Notes under the pieces: model-generated
Databases searched by the model: none
Told to the model about the DNA's origin: nothing
What the model saw: only the letters and a program-made list of their open reading frames with translations
Translations under genes and position numbers: made by a program
Part shown: positions 1 through 7,340 of the stretch, in pieces
Position numbering within the stretch: the first letter of the stretch is position 1
Layout: the number at the start of each line of letters is the position of its first letter
IMG/VR virus record: IMGVR_UViG_3300035069_000169
Span: 1 to 21,867 of that record
Length of the DNA stretch: 21,867 nt
Reading direction: 5' to 3' (one strand)
DNA from: a virus

Positions 1-253
1 TATCACCCAGTTCACGTTTCATATGAAATAGATTTTCTTGGTTAACTGGTTTACCTTGGAAAACTATCTTCTTTACTATTTCTGTGAACTCACCTGACTC
101 AGCAGATAGTCCTAATGCAGCAGTTAATGCTCTGTGTGAAGAGAAGTCTTTAGAATCCAATTCTCTTATACGGTCTTTAAAATGTCCACCGTACTTACTT
201 TCATTTGATGTTACAGCATTAACAAACTTTGTATACTTTCGGAAATCAATCAT
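1..253 (-). CDS. mazG: MazG-like nucleotide pyrophosphohydrolase (C-terminus outside window)
   Basis: The gene starts at 253 with an ATG that overlaps the TGA of gp41 (ATGA), and it runs off the left edge, so only about 84 residues are visible. The visible part begins [14 protein letters not shown]. It contains an ALGLSAESGEFTEIVKK segment followed by ELGD, the spaced E..E...ELGD pattern of MazG-type all-alpha NTP pyrophosphohydrolases, where these acids bind magnesium. MazG proteins hydrolyse NTPs or dNTPs to monophosphates; cyanophage versions have been linked to nucleotide recycling or to altering the host stringent response. It is the last visible gene of the gp43-uvsX-gp41 operon, so it is probably made early with the replication proteins. 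The second half of the domain cannot be checked. Confidence 0.8.
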   Translation of the reverse strand, partial: MIDFRKYTKFVNAVTSNESKYGGHFKDRIRELDSKDFSSHRALTAALGLSAESGEFTEIVKKIVFQGKPVNQENLFHMKRELGD

Positions 254-1620
254 ACTTTAAATCCTTCAAAACTTCTGATCTTCTTGTCAAGAGATTCAGC
301 TAAATCATTATCTTGTCCAGAGTCAAGAATATTACCCTGAGCGCTAACCTCTACATTATACAATCTCATTCTAGCTCTGTCAATACCTATAACAAATCTT
401 TTGTTCATTGTAGGATCATTATATCTGTTCTTTAATTGTTTGACCATAATTTGATTCATATCTTCCAACTCCTCAGTAGATATGAGAGCGAACATAAGGT
501 CAGCAGTAGCAGGGAGTCCGAAAGATTCTGATGTGTCAGTAAGATCAATATCAGTAGACCCATAACCAGAACGAGTAGTTTGAGTAGCACTAACAATCGG
601 GAGATTTGCTTCGACAGCAAGACCACGAAGTTCTTCTGCAATCGCTTTAACGAACGTATAAGAATTGACAATGGTTCCTTTGTAACGAGATGATGAACAG
701 ATGTTTAGATAATCTACAAATATAATATCTGGTGCAAATCCTTTTTTGATTGACAACTCACTCAACAAACTTTTGAAATGTCCAGCATGTGCTGATGCTG
801 TAGGATATTCTTTGATGATCAAAGTACCCTGTGTTTTCTTTGCAACTTTTCCAATCTTAGTTTCAAATAATGATTTTGGTATGTCGGCAAGTTCTTTGAT
901 GTTTATTCCCAAGAGATTGGCGTCAATTCTTTCTGCTATCTTTTCTTCCGCCATCTCCAGAGTAATGTACAAAACATTTTTACCTTGAGACAAACATGAG
1001 CTAGCACAATGGCACATAAACAAAGACTTACCCACACCAGTGCCTGCAAGAGCAACATTGAGAGTCTTGTTAGGAAGACCGCCTTTTGTAATCTTGTTAA
1101 AGAGATCCAAATCAAATGGAATCTTGTCTTCTTTCTTGTGATAGAACTCAAATCGTTCTTCAGCATCCTGTAGATAGTCGTGACCGATGTGATCATCGAA
1201 AGATACTCCTAATGCTTCCGAAAGAATAGAAGGAATTGCTTCACGATTTTTTGTCTTATCTCTACCGTCTGCAAGTTTTACACTTTCCATAAGTGCAAGA
1301 TAAATTGCTCTTTCTTTACACCACTTTTCGGTTGTATCTAACAACCATTCTTGATCAACTTTTTCTTCTCGAAAGCTTTGTATGAGATCGACTGCTTCTT
1401 TAAATATTTCCTCTGATATATCCTTTCTTTTTTCTACTTCTATTTGTAATATATTTGCTGATGGTAAACCATCATAGTTATTCATGTACTGTTGTATCTC
1501 TTGAAAAATAATTTTCTCAGTTAAGACTTCAAAGTAAACATCTTTGATAAAAGGCAAAACTTTTCTGAGATACTTCTCATCATATACAAGATGAGATAAT
1601 ATTTTAGTTTCTATTTTCAT
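250..1620 (-). CDS. 41: Replicative DNA helicase, T4 gp41 / DnaB family
   Basis: This 456-residue protein is close to T4 gp41 in length. A Walker A motif GTGVGKS is seen at about residues 193-199, preceded by [14 protein letters not shown], as in DnaB-type RecA folds. A Walker B-like IIFVDYLNI lies near residue 300, and [12 protein letters not shown] fits the downstream DnaB motif. The N-terminal 150 residues are helical, as expected for the hexamerisation domain. The protein should unwind DNA 5' to 3' at the fork together with a primase, which is not in the window. Its ATG overlaps the uvsX stop by four bases, and its own TGA overlaps the mazG-like start. This indicates translational coupling within one operon. 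Confidence 0.95.
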   Translation of the reverse strand: MKIETKILSHLVYDEKYLRKVLPFIKDVYFEVLTEKIIFQEIQQYMNNYDGLPSANILQIEVEKRKDISEEIFKEAVDLIQSFREEKVDQEWLLDTTEKWCKERAIYLALMESVKLADGRDKTKNREAIPSILSEALGVSFDDHIGHDYLQDAEERFEFYHKKEDKIPFDLDLFNKITKGGLPNKTLNVALAGTGVGKSLFMCHCASSCLSQGKNVLYITLEMAEEKIAERIDANLLGINIKELADIPKSLFETKIGKVAKKTQGTLIIKEYPTASAHAGHFKSLLSELSIKKGFAPDIIFVDYLNICSSSRYKGTIVNSYTFVKAIAEELRGLAVEANLPIVSATQTTRSGYGSTDIDLTDTSESFGLPATADLMFALISTEELEDMNQIMVKQLKNRYNDPTMNKRFVIGIDRARMRLYNVEVSAQGNILDSGQDNDLAESLDKKIRSFEGFKV

Positions 1621-2636
1621 ACAAATGATCCGTAACTAAATTCTTTTTTAGCACACTCATCCAAAGCCTGCATAACTTCTGGTGTGAAATAAACTTCTGG
1701 GTTCTTTAGCACTTCTTTAGGGTAAACTTTTTTCTCACCCATATTATAACGATTTCCAGTTTTTGTAAACACTCCATACTTCTCACCTAACTCTAGAAGT
1801 CCATAATAAGGATCTAATCCTCTTTCATCATAGAATAATCTAGTAGCAACCTGTGAGTTTTCTTTTGTAAATCTAGATTTGAATGTTTTACATTTTATAA
1901 TATTTCCAACTACCTCAGTACCATCTTTTTCTTTTGACTTACTGAGATATATTATAGTCGATGCAGCATACTTTAGTCCTGATCCACCACCCATTTCTTT
2001 GGTTGGCATGTATGACCCCACTACATCATATGTATGGTTTGTGACAATTAGAGGAATCTGTGCTTGACCTAATTTAAGAGATAAAATTCTAAAAATTGAT
2101 TTGACTATCTGAGCTCTTGTCATATCTCTAGTCTCTTTACCAGCTGAAGCATCTTCAACTTCCTTTGTAGTAGATAACATTCCAAGAGAATCTAATACAA
2201 ACATTAATGGTGGTCGATCTTCCAATTTAAGTTTTGTATATTCATCTACAATTTTGATTGCTTGTGTTCTAAATTCTTGTACTGTAGTTACAGGAACTAA
2301 ACCAAGACGTTTGACATCAATACCACGTTCACTCAACATATCTTTTGTGATCGCTGATTCAGATTCAAAATATATTACTTCTCCTTTTGGATTTTGTATT
2401 AGAAAATTTTTGACAATTGATAAAGCAAAAAATGTTTTACCTGTAGATGATTCTCCTGCTAACGCTGTAATCTTATTAGAAGGTAAACCACCTTTAATAC
2501 TACCACTAACTAAAGCGTTAAAAATATAAGAACCAGTATCAACAAAAGAATTACAATCTCCTGCTGCTATACCTTCGTCTGCTATTGAAGCAAACTCATT
2601 GTCGATTTCTTTAATAACTGTTTTTACAAATGACAT
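1617..2636 (-). CDS. uvsX: UvsX RecA-like recombinase
   Basis: This 339-residue strand-exchange protein is somewhat shorter than T4 UvsX (about 390). It has the RecA-type core: [20 protein letters not shown] with the Walker A at residues 61-68, [12 protein letters not shown] as the Walker B region, and [13 protein letters not shown] followed by [14 protein letters not shown], which matches the loop 2/DNA-binding region of UvsX. It would form filaments on single-stranded DNA and drive recombination-dependent replication. A very good ribosome site, GGAGGT, lies seven bases before the ATG, in the ten-base gap after gp43. The gene lies between polymerase and helicase genes, which matches its role in T4-type replication. 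Confidence 0.95.
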   Translation of the reverse strand: MSFVKTVIKEIDNEFASIADEGIAAGDCNSFVDTGSYIFNALVSGSIKGGLPSNKITALAGESSTGKTFFALSIVKNFLIQNPKGEVIYFESESAITKDMLSERGIDVKRLGLVPVTTVQEFRTQAIKIVDEYTKLKLEDRPPLMFVLDSLGMLSTTKEVEDASAGKETRDMTRAQIVKSIFRILSLKLGQAQIPLIVTNHTYDVVGSYMPTKEMGGGSGLKYAASTIIYLSKSKEKDGTEVVGNIIKCKTFKSRFTKENSQVATRLFYDERGLDPYYGLLELGEKYGVFTKTGNRYNMGEKKVYPKEVLKNPEVYFTPEVMQALDECAKKEFSYGSFV

Positions 2637-2645
2637 AATAACCTC

Positions 2646-5135
2646 CTATACGAAAAATGATTCAAGTGTGCCTTTCTTTTCAACCATCCATCCAATTGTT
2701 TCAACAACATTCTTCAATGGTTCTAAAAAACTTTTTTCAAATTGTAAATTGTAATCAATGTATTTTTGTAGATTAAATTCTTTTGGCAAAGTTTGAAGAT
2801 ATGCAATAACATTTTCTCCTATCGGATTTGGTTTCTTCAAATAAACAAATTTAATCTTTTCTCCTTCCTGTATGTAAGGATACTTATGTGTAAGTTTCAA
2901 TCTCTTCACATGATGATTGTATAAGATTGCCCCTCGAACATGAATCGGAGTTCCTTTTGCATACATATCAGAACTAGATTTGTATTTACCCAATCCATTC
3001 AATCCTCTTGGAAATGAGATGTCAGCAATCTCCATTTCTTTTGTTTCTTTTTTGACATTCTCAATAAATGATATCAGATCATCATTCGATTTGTCAATAA
3101 TAATCTTGAAAGCTTTCTTGAGTTTATCACGATAATATGCTGGTGTTGATGAACGTGCAGTTTCAAGACCCATGATTTTCATCTTCGGTTGTTCATATCT
3201 GACACCTTCACTATCCCACACGTTGAGAATATATCTTTTCTTGGCAGTCCAGATACCACGATCAGCAATGTTCTCACGTTTCATGAACATCTTTTGATCA
3301 TAAGCACCTACATAGTCCGCCAACGTTTGGTAAGAACTCGAAATATATTTTTCCAATTCCACATCACACACCTTATCGAGGAAAGAAACAATCTTTTCAT
3401 TAGTCGCCTCTCTCCCTTTGTATACAGTTTCAACCAAAGGACCCAGATTAAGGTAGATGGAATCAGTATCACTAGCAATGACATAATCTTCATTCTCCGT
3501 TTTTAAAATTTTGTTTAAATATTTGTTCATGCGATTCTCTATCCATCGAATCGAAACTTGACCAGATAGAGTAATCGCTTCAGCATTTGCTAGTTTGAAG
3601 TAACGGAAATATTCGTTACCAATAGCACCATAAGCAGAGTTAAGAGAAATCTTCTTTGCCATTTGAATGTTGTTACATCTAGCGATTTCTTTTTCCAAAG
3701 CTTTAGTAGGAGTCTTCTCGTACTGTTGCTTTGCGGTAAGCATTTTCTTTTTGTAGATGACACGATCATTGTACATATCAGACATTAGTTTAGGAAGAAA
3801 TCCTTTGATATCTTTACGATACTGAGCACCGTTGGCACATACAGCATACTTCCCATCAATCTCAACTTTTTGATTTAAGATCCCTTCAACATTCGCAGTG
3901 GGATGTCTAGCTTCCCTGAGTGTCTCTGGGGAGATATTATACTGCATAATAAGATGAGGGTACAGAGAGTTGAGATCGAAAGACACAACCCAATCATAGC
4001 GTCCAGGCTTCGGTTCTTTAACATAGGCCCCTGCATAAGCTCTTTCCTTTTTGTGTGATGTTTTTTGTGGAACTACAATATCTCTTTTCCGAAGAAAATT
4101 GAATATAATATTATCCCATGTTTTAACCTGAGAATATACATCCTCATAGTTTTGTCTAGCATCATATGCCATTGTCAAACATAATTCAATCAATCTCATC
4201 TTGTCTTCAAGACTATCTACAAGTTCAACGTCATGAATATTATAGTCAATAAACTTCTGCCAGTTTTTTGTATAGAAATCACTGAAGTTTTCAAACTCAC
4301 TGTGATCTAGTTTTTTCTCTCCAAGTTCGATCATAGCAATATGATCTAGTCTGTATGATTCTTGATTTGTATATGTAAACTTACGATATAGATCAAGGTA
4401 ATCAAGACAAGAAACACCAGCAAGATCATAAGCAAGATTCTTTCTACCTTGAATATAGATTTCTTTTTCTTGAATCAGATTCCAAGGCGATAAAGACTTC
4501 TTATGTTTTTCACTTAGAACTCTGTCAATACGTCTAGCAAGATATGGAATATCATACAAATAAACATTCCATCCTGTAATTACATCAGGTGTATTCTCAA
4601 CCCAATATTGTAAGAACTTCAATAAAAGATAATGTTCATCTTCACATAAGATAAATTTGACATCATCACGCTTGTTGTCATACTCACGAACACCCCATGT
4701 AATTAGTTGTTTTGTATTAAAGTCTTTAATTGTAATACAAAGAACTTTTTCTGCAGCAGATTCTACATCAGGAAATCCATTTTCAGATTGAACCTCAATG
4801 TCCAATGAAATAATATTCATCATAGACATATCAAATTTAAGCTCATCTTGTGGAAACTTGTCTGAGATATATTGATACAAAAATCTTTCATATCCTAGAA
4901 CTTCAAACTCATCAATATCCTCATACTTTTTTGCAAAGTCACGAGCATCACGAACTGAGTCAAACTTGATTGGTTTTACACATTTACCATCAAGCGTTGT
5001 GTACTTGGTTTTCTTTTTAGAAGAAACAAAAAGAGTAGGAGAAAATGAATCTCGATGAGTCACTTTCTCTCCACCCTCATATCCACGATATAGAATCGTG
5101 TTTCCTACGAGCTGTACGTTTGTATAAAAATTCAT
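2646..5135 (-). CDS. 43: DNA polymerase, family B, T4 gp43 type
   Basis: The protein has 829 residues; T4 gp43 has about 900. Proofreading exonuclease motifs are visible: Exo I SLDIEV at about 112, Exo II GWNVYLYDIPYL at 188-199, and Exo III YNIHDVELV at 298-306. The polymerase motifs are complete: motif A SFDLNSLYP (387-392), motif B KKISLNSAYG (494-503) and motif C ASDTDSIY (555-561), with both catalytic aspartates in DTDS. It is the replicative polymerase of the phage and should work with the gp45 clamp, whose gene lies at the right end of this window. The ATG overlaps the stop of the upstream 76-residue gene (ATGA), so the two are probably coupled. No inteins or breaks are seen. Confidence 0.97.
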   Translation of the reverse strand: MNFYTNVQLVGNTILYRGYEGGEKVTHRDSFSPTLFVSSKKKTKYTTLDGKCVKPIKFDSVRDARDFAKKYEDIDEFEVLGYERFLYQYISDKFPQDELKFDMSMMNIISLDIEVQSENGFPDVESAAEKVLCITIKDFNTKQLITWGVREYDNKRDDVKFILCEDEHYLLLKFLQYWVENTPDVITGWNVYLYDIPYLARRIDRVLSEKHKKSLSPWNLIQEKEIYIQGRKNLAYDLAGVSCLDYLDLYRKFTYTNQESYRLDHIAMIELGEKKLDHSEFENFSDFYTKNWQKFIDYNIHDVELVDSLEDKMRLIELCLTMAYDARQNYEDVYSQVKTWDNIIFNFLRKRDIVVPQKTSHKKERAYAGAYVKEPKPGRYDWVVSFDLNSLYPHLIMQYNISPETLREARHPTANVEGILNQKVEIDGKYAVCANGAQYRKDIKGFLPKLMSDMYNDRVIYKKKMLTAKQQYEKTPTKALEKEIARCNNIQMAKKISLNSAYGAIGNEYFRYFKLANAEAITLSGQVSIRWIENRMNKYLNKILKTENEDYVIASDTDSIYLNLGPLVETVYKGREATNEKIVSFLDKVCDVELEKYISSSYQTLADYVGAYDQKMFMKRENIADRGIWTAKKRYILNVWDSEGVRYEQPKMKIMGLETARSSTPAYYRDKLKKAFKIIIDKSNDDLISFIENVKKETKEMEIADISFPRGLNGLGKYKSSSDMYAKGTPIHVRGAILYNHHVKRLKLTHKYPYIQEGEKIKFVYLKKPNPIGENVIAYLQTLPKEFNLQKYIDYNLQFEKSFLEPLKNVVETIGWMVEKKGTLESFFV

Positions 5136-5362
5136 GAAGGAATCTGTTTTACGATCTCGGCGTCTGGTTCTGAAATTGTTACGATACGATTTGAGTATAT
5201 CAAAGCTCCTCTCTCAGAAGAATACAAAGGCCACTCTACAAGTGTACCATCTTCTTTAATAAGATAAGCATCTTTGAGATAACAATTTGGTTCTTCGTCA
5301 AGTTGTTCTATGTCAGCAAGCACATGATCTCCTGTAACTAGCTGCACTACCTGTATATTCAT
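5132..5362 (-). CDS. Small beta-rich protein, first gene of the gp43 operon (possibly Sm/LSm-like)
   Basis: This 76-residue protein starts MNIQVVQLVTGDHVLADI. The pattern (short hydrophobic strands, GDHVLADIEQL, then LKDAYLI, a WPL-containing turn, and IVTISEPDAEIVKQ) resembles small Sm/LSm-like beta barrels that occur in marine T4-like phages, but this is pattern reading only. It is the first gene behind the strong promoter at 5384-5412 and is coupled to gp43 by an ATGA overlap. The leader is only about 15 bases and no Shine-Dalgarno site is visible, so initiation may be nearly leaderless. RNA binding or control of polymerase translation is possible but not shown. Confidence 0.8.
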   Translation of the reverse strand: MNIQVVQLVTGDHVLADIEQLDEEPNCYLKDAYLIKEDGTLVEWPLYSSERGALIYSNRIVTISEPDAEIVKQIPS

Positions 5363-5383
5363 GTTTATTGCAATACTGTTTTT

Positions 5384-5412
5384 ATTATAGATTATCTATG
5401 TAGCTTTGTCAA
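5384..5412 (-). promoter_or_regulatory. Perfect sigma70-type early promoter of the gp43-uvsX-gp41-mazG operon
   Basis: On the minus strand, TTGACA (5407-5412) and TATAAT (5384-5389) are separated by exactly 17 bases, a full match to the bacterial housekeeping consensus. Predicted transcription would begin about 15 bases before the ATG at 5362. The -35 box lies inside the last codons of the upstream 49-residue gene. It probably serves as an early or middle promoter used by host RNA polymerase. Confidence 0.85.
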
Positions 5413-5545
5413 GCTTATTTTTTTGGTCATAGGTAATTATATATTGTTTCCATTCATTACCAACAGAATCAGCTCCTGTTCTCTTTTCTAATTTTCCATG
5501 TAAATTATCTGCTATAATTCTTAGCAGTTGTTCATTGTCACTCAT
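5396..5545 (-). CDS. Hypothetical 49-residue protein
   Basis: The ORF reads MSDNEQLLRIIADNLHGKLE and ends KNKLDKAT. The ATG at 5545 overlaps the end of the upstream 100-residue gene by eight bases, the usual tight packing in this window. The peptide is soluble, helical at the N-terminus and has no recognisable domain. Its last codons contain the -35 box of the gp43 promoter. It is probably co-transcribed with talC. Function unknown. Confidence 0.6.
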   Translation of the reverse strand: MSDNEQLLRIIADNLHGKLEKRTGADSVGNEWKQYIITYDQKNKLDKAT

Positions 5546-5840
5546 GATTTTGTAATTTTTGTAATACAGTTGTTTCTTGCATTGGCGCTATATCATTTAA
5601 TCCATTTGCATCAAACCAAGGAGCAGTCTCCCAATCAAATCCTTCTCCAAATGTATTGTCAGGTGCTACGACATACCAATGACACTTTGCATCAGGTATA
5701 TCTACAGCACAAACTGCCCAATCATCTGCCCACTGTGGCACTTGAACATACATCACAGGTAAATGATTTGCACTAGCAAATTTTGGTAATCCGATTAAAA
5801 CTCCCCATACCAAAGTTAATATAACAAAAATTCTTATCAA
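5538..5840 (-). CDS. Exported or membrane-anchored 100-residue protein, TTG start
   Basis: I place the start at a TTG at 5840 because GGAGG lies five bases upstream of it; a GTG at 5852 would put that ribosome site inside the gene. The product begins MIRIFVILTLVWGVLIGLP, a clear hydrophobic signal or anchor, ending near FASA, a plausible signal peptidase site. The mature part is Trp-rich (QWADDWAVCAV, CHWYVVAPDN, GFDWETAPW) with two cysteines about 14 residues apart that could form a disulfide outside the membrane. It overlaps the stop of the 24-residue gene and the start of the 49-residue gene. No known domain is recognised. Confidence 0.75.
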   Translation of the reverse strand: MIRIFVILTLVWGVLIGLPKFASANHLPVMYVQVPQWADDWAVCAVDIPDAKCHWYVVAPDNTFGEGFDWETAPWFDANGLNDIAPMQETTVLQKLQNHE

Positions 5841-5911
5841 ATGTGCCTCCACTTTTTAATTCCATAACTAACTGCTAACATTGTAGCAAAAAGAATTAGT
5901 AATTCTGTCAT
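5837..5911 (-). CDS. 24-residue single-pass membrane peptide
   Basis: An ATG at 5909-5911 has an excellent ribosome site (GGAGGA, five bases before), which is itself the last codons of talC. The product is MTELLILFATMLAVSYGIKK plus four residues: one hydrophobic helix with a basic C-terminal end. Its TGA overlaps the TTG start of the next gene. The strong ribosome site and the tight overlaps on both sides support real translation. Function unknown; such peptides in phages can act on membrane proteins. Confidence 0.65.
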   Translation of the reverse strand: MTELLILFATMLAVSYGIKKWRHI

Positions 5912-5912
5912 A

Positions 5913-6572
5913 TTATCCTCCAATCATTTTTTGTGTAATTTTAAAATCTTCATCAAATAATGCTAGTCCTTGATCTGTAAGAACATGATTATACATCTTA
6001 TGAAATACTGTAGGAGGTATTGTACAAATATTTGCACCATACTCAAATGCTCTACTTACATCTCTTACGTTACGAATAGATGCAGCAAGAATCTCTGTGT
6101 CATACCAACCTTGTTTCATATAAACATTTGATATATCTTTTACAAGGCATAAACCACCAAATGAATTGTCATCAACTCTACCAACAAAAGGTGAAACATA
6201 TTTAGCACCAGCTTTTGCAGCAAGTATTGCTTGTGATGGTGAGAAGATAAGAGTTACATTAACTCTAATTAATTTTCTTGCTAATTTTCTACAAGCATAT
6301 AATCCATCAGGTGTACAGGGAACTTTAATTGTTGCACAATCTCCAAATTTAGAATAGAGTCTTGTGCCTTCTTCATACATATCATCACCATCTCCCACGA
6401 CTTCCATACTAATATCTGAATATCCAATATCTTTGAGTTCTTGATAAACCGCTTCTGGATCTCTACCACTCTTTCTTATGAGTGTGGGATTCGTTGTGAT
6501 GCCGTCTATAAGACCAGTTAGATATCCATCATGTAAAACTTTAGTATCTGCTGAATCAAGAAAGATTTTCAT
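5913..6572 (-). CDS. talC: Transaldolase, TalC / fructose-6-phosphate aldolase-like (cyanophage auxiliary metabolic gene)
   Basis: The protein is a short (219 residues) transaldolase of the TalC/MipB/FSA group, far smaller than the host TalB type. MKIFLDSAD at the start, LIDGITTNPTLI (residues 21-32) and CATIKVPCTPDGL with the Schiff-base lysine at residue 83 are all present, as is VSPFVGRVDD. An in-frame ATG six codons upstream exists, but the family starts at MKIFLDSA. Cyanophage TalC is known to support pentose phosphate flux during infection, which supplies ribose phosphate and NADPH. It heads an operon with three small genes, and its last codons provide the ribosome site for the next one. 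A sigma70-type promoter lies at 6617-6645. Confidence 0.93.
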   Translation of the reverse strand: MKIFLDSADTKVLHDGYLTGLIDGITTNPTLIRKSGRDPEAVYQELKDIGYSDISMEVVGDGDDMYEEGTRLYSKFGDCATIKVPCTPDGLYACRKLARKLIRVNVTLIFSPSQAILAAKAGAKYVSPFVGRVDDNSFGGLCLVKDISNVYMKQGWYDTEILAASIRNVRDVSRAFEYGANICTIPPTVFHKMYNHVLTDQGLALFDEDFKITQKMIGG

Positions 6573-6616
6573 AGCGTTCGTTTTTAACATACTATTTTAT
6601 AAGGTCTTTTGCTTTT

Positions 6617-6645
6617 AGTATATCATAAACTATACAACTTGTCTA
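6617..6645 (-). promoter_or_regulatory. Sigma70-type promoter of talC
   Basis: TAGACA (6640-6645) and TATACT (6617-6622) on the minus strand are separated by 17 bases; each box differs from consensus at one position. The predicted leader to the talC ATG at 6572 is about 40 bases. Confidence 0.7.
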
Positions 6646-6668
6646 ATTTCACACACAAATCAACACAT

Positions 6669-6695
6669 AAAAAAAGGAGGGGTTTTATCCCCTCC
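6669..6695 (-). terminator. Intrinsic terminator after the 55-residue gene
   Basis: Read on the minus strand, GGAGGGG (6689-6695) pairs perfectly with CCCCTCC (6676-6682) around a six-base loop, followed by seven T. This is a textbook rho-independent terminator. It separates the late unit on its right from talC on its left. Confidence 0.9.
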
Positions 6696-6713
6696 CAAGA
6701 AATGTAAAATTTC

Positions 6714-6881
6714 TTACATCAGTAGCTCCTTACATATTCGTTTACAGCTTGGTTGATCACCCACACACTCAACAAGGCACTCATAGTAATCATCTAGTAG
6801 TTTATTTTCTTTTGAATAGGCATAACGGTTGTCGTTATGATTCCATGATGCCAGTTTGTTATGTGAAATGATATTGTGCAT
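6714..6881 (-). CDS. Hypothetical 55-residue late protein with four cysteines
   Basis: The ORF begins MHNIISHNKLASWNHNDNRY and ends CKRICKELLM. The ATG at 6879-6881 is preceded by GGAGGT with six bases of spacing, one of the best ribosome sites in the window. Four cysteines fall in the C-terminal half (CLVECVG, then CKRIC), suggesting a metal site or disulfides. The gene forms a complete single-gene unit: late-promoter box at 6953-6960, ribosome site, ORF and terminator at 6669-6695. No domain recognised. Confidence 0.75.
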   Translation of the reverse strand: MHNIISHNKLASWNHNDNRYAYSKENKLLDDYYECLVECVGDQPSCKRICKELLM

Positions 6882-6952
6882 CTTTACCTCCGCACTAAGG
6901 TTTACATAATATAGAGTTTTTGGTGCATCTTGCTAAGCCCCAACTCTGAAAT

Positions 6953-6960
6953 TATTTATA
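6953..6960 (-). promoter_or_regulatory. T4-type late promoter box
   Basis: The minus strand reads TATAAATA, the exact T4 late promoter element recognised by gp55-loaded polymerase. It lies about 70 bases before the ATG of the 55-residue gene. The rest of the 182-base gap between 6882 and 7063 shows only the terminator at 7023-7048. Confidence 0.7.
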
Positions 6961-7022
6961 TGTTGGTATCAACAAATACGTCAGGATTTTAACATATCGC
7001 AATTATGTATTTTTACTTAGAC

Positions 7023-7048
7023 AAAAAAAGAAGGGGTCGAAACCCCTT
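7023..7048 (-). terminator. Intrinsic terminator after the 34-residue riboswitch-controlled gene
   Basis: On the minus strand, AAGGGG (7043-7048) pairs with CCCCTT (7031-7036) around a six-base loop, then one C and a run of seven T. It lies 16 bases after the stop codon of the small gene. A second, AT-rich inverted repeat (TAAGCATT / AATGCTTA, 7057-7076) overlaps the end of the gene just before it. Confidence 0.85.
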
Positions 7049-7063
7049 TGTATGACTAAGCAT

Positions 7064-7168
7064 TTATGAATGCTTAATGCCTCTGTAAACTAATTCAGCG
7101 GCTTTTTTTTCTGTGGATTTTTTCTTGTCTGTATCATAGACAACTCCACGGTATGTGACTTGTGCCAT
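7064..7168 (-). CDS. 34-residue DUF4278-like peptide under riboswitch control
   Basis: I start the gene at the ATG at 7168 because AGGAG lies seven bases upstream; reading back to 7303 would only translate the structured RNA leader. The product begins MAQVTYRGVVYDTDKKK and ends LVYRGIKHS. The two YRG units, near each end, match the short DUF4278 pattern common in cyanobacteria and their phages. The peptide is basic (about eight Lys/Arg against four acidic residues). It follows a tandem glutamine-riboswitch-like leader and is followed by a terminator, so its expression probably answers to glutamine. The role is unknown; small basic proteins inactivate glutamine synthetase in cyanobacteria, which makes a nitrogen-related role a reasonable but unproven idea. 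Confidence 0.75.
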   Translation of the reverse strand: MAQVTYRGVVYDTDKKKSTEKKAAELVYRGIKHS

Positions 7169-7202
7169 TGGATTACTCCTAAAGTAGTTGGATTTTAAGG
7201 CC

Positions 7203-7247
7203 CGTTCCTTTAGTCGGCTTTTGCGTCCGTCAGATGACGGATGAACG
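7203..7247 (-). ncRNA. Glutamine riboswitch-like aptamer, copy 2 (Downstream-peptide/glnA type)
   Basis: Read on the minus strand, CGTTCA at the 5' end and GGAACG at the 3' end form the closing stem. Inside is a six-pair hairpin UCCGUC/GACGGA with a four-base loop, then CGCAAAAGCCGACUAAAG. The order CGUUCA - hairpin - GACGCAA - AAGGAACG is the core of the glutamine riboswitch family as I remember it (glnA and Downstream-peptide motifs), known from marine cyanobacteria and phage and typically placed before short ORFs. It ends 34 bases before the ATG at 7168. A covariance-model search would settle it. Confidence 0.72.
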
Positions 7248-7251
7248 AATC

Positions 7252-7294
7252 CGTTCCGAGTCGGCTTACTTGCGACCTCCGAAGAGGTTGAACG
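7252..7294 (-). ncRNA. Glutamine riboswitch-like aptamer, copy 1 (tandem)
   Basis: A second unit of the same plan lies four bases upstream of the other. CGTTCA pairs with a terminal GGAACG, and the inner hairpin is ACCTC-TTCG-GAGGT, a UUCG tetraloop. It is followed by CGCAAGTAAGCCGACT, nearly the same core sequence as in copy 2 (shared AAGCCGACT and GGAACG). The hairpin sequences differ but keep pairing, the sign of conserved RNA structure. The unit begins at about the predicted transcription start of the promoter at 7302-7330. Tandem glnA-type aptamers are known. Confidence 0.68.
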
Positions 7295-7301
7295 TAATGT
7301 C

Positions 7302-7330
7302 ATTATATCATGACATAGTTATTTATGCAA
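7302..7330 (-). promoter_or_regulatory. Sigma70-type promoter of the riboswitch and 34-residue gene
   Basis: TATAAT (7302-7307) is perfect; TTGCAT (7325-7330) matches the -35 partly; the spacer is 17 bases. A CATAAATA box, close to the late consensus, overlaps the -35 (7320-7327). Transcription would start near 7295, right at the first aptamer. Confidence 0.7.
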
Positions 7331-7340
7331 ACTGTATATT

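Noticed and set aside
5528-5776. Plus-strand ORF antisense to the 100-residue exported protein
   Set aside because: Low-complexity His/Leu-rich product on the non-coding strand of a gene with a signal peptide and GGAGG site.
7057-7076. Inverted repeat TAAGCATT/AATGCTTA as a terminator
   Set aside because: AT-rich stem without a following T run; the GC-rich hairpin at 7023-7048 is the real terminator.
7169-7303. N-terminal extension of the 34-residue protein to a 79-residue ORF
   Set aside because: It would translate the promoter start region and both aptamers; the internal ATG at 7168 has a proper AGGAG site.
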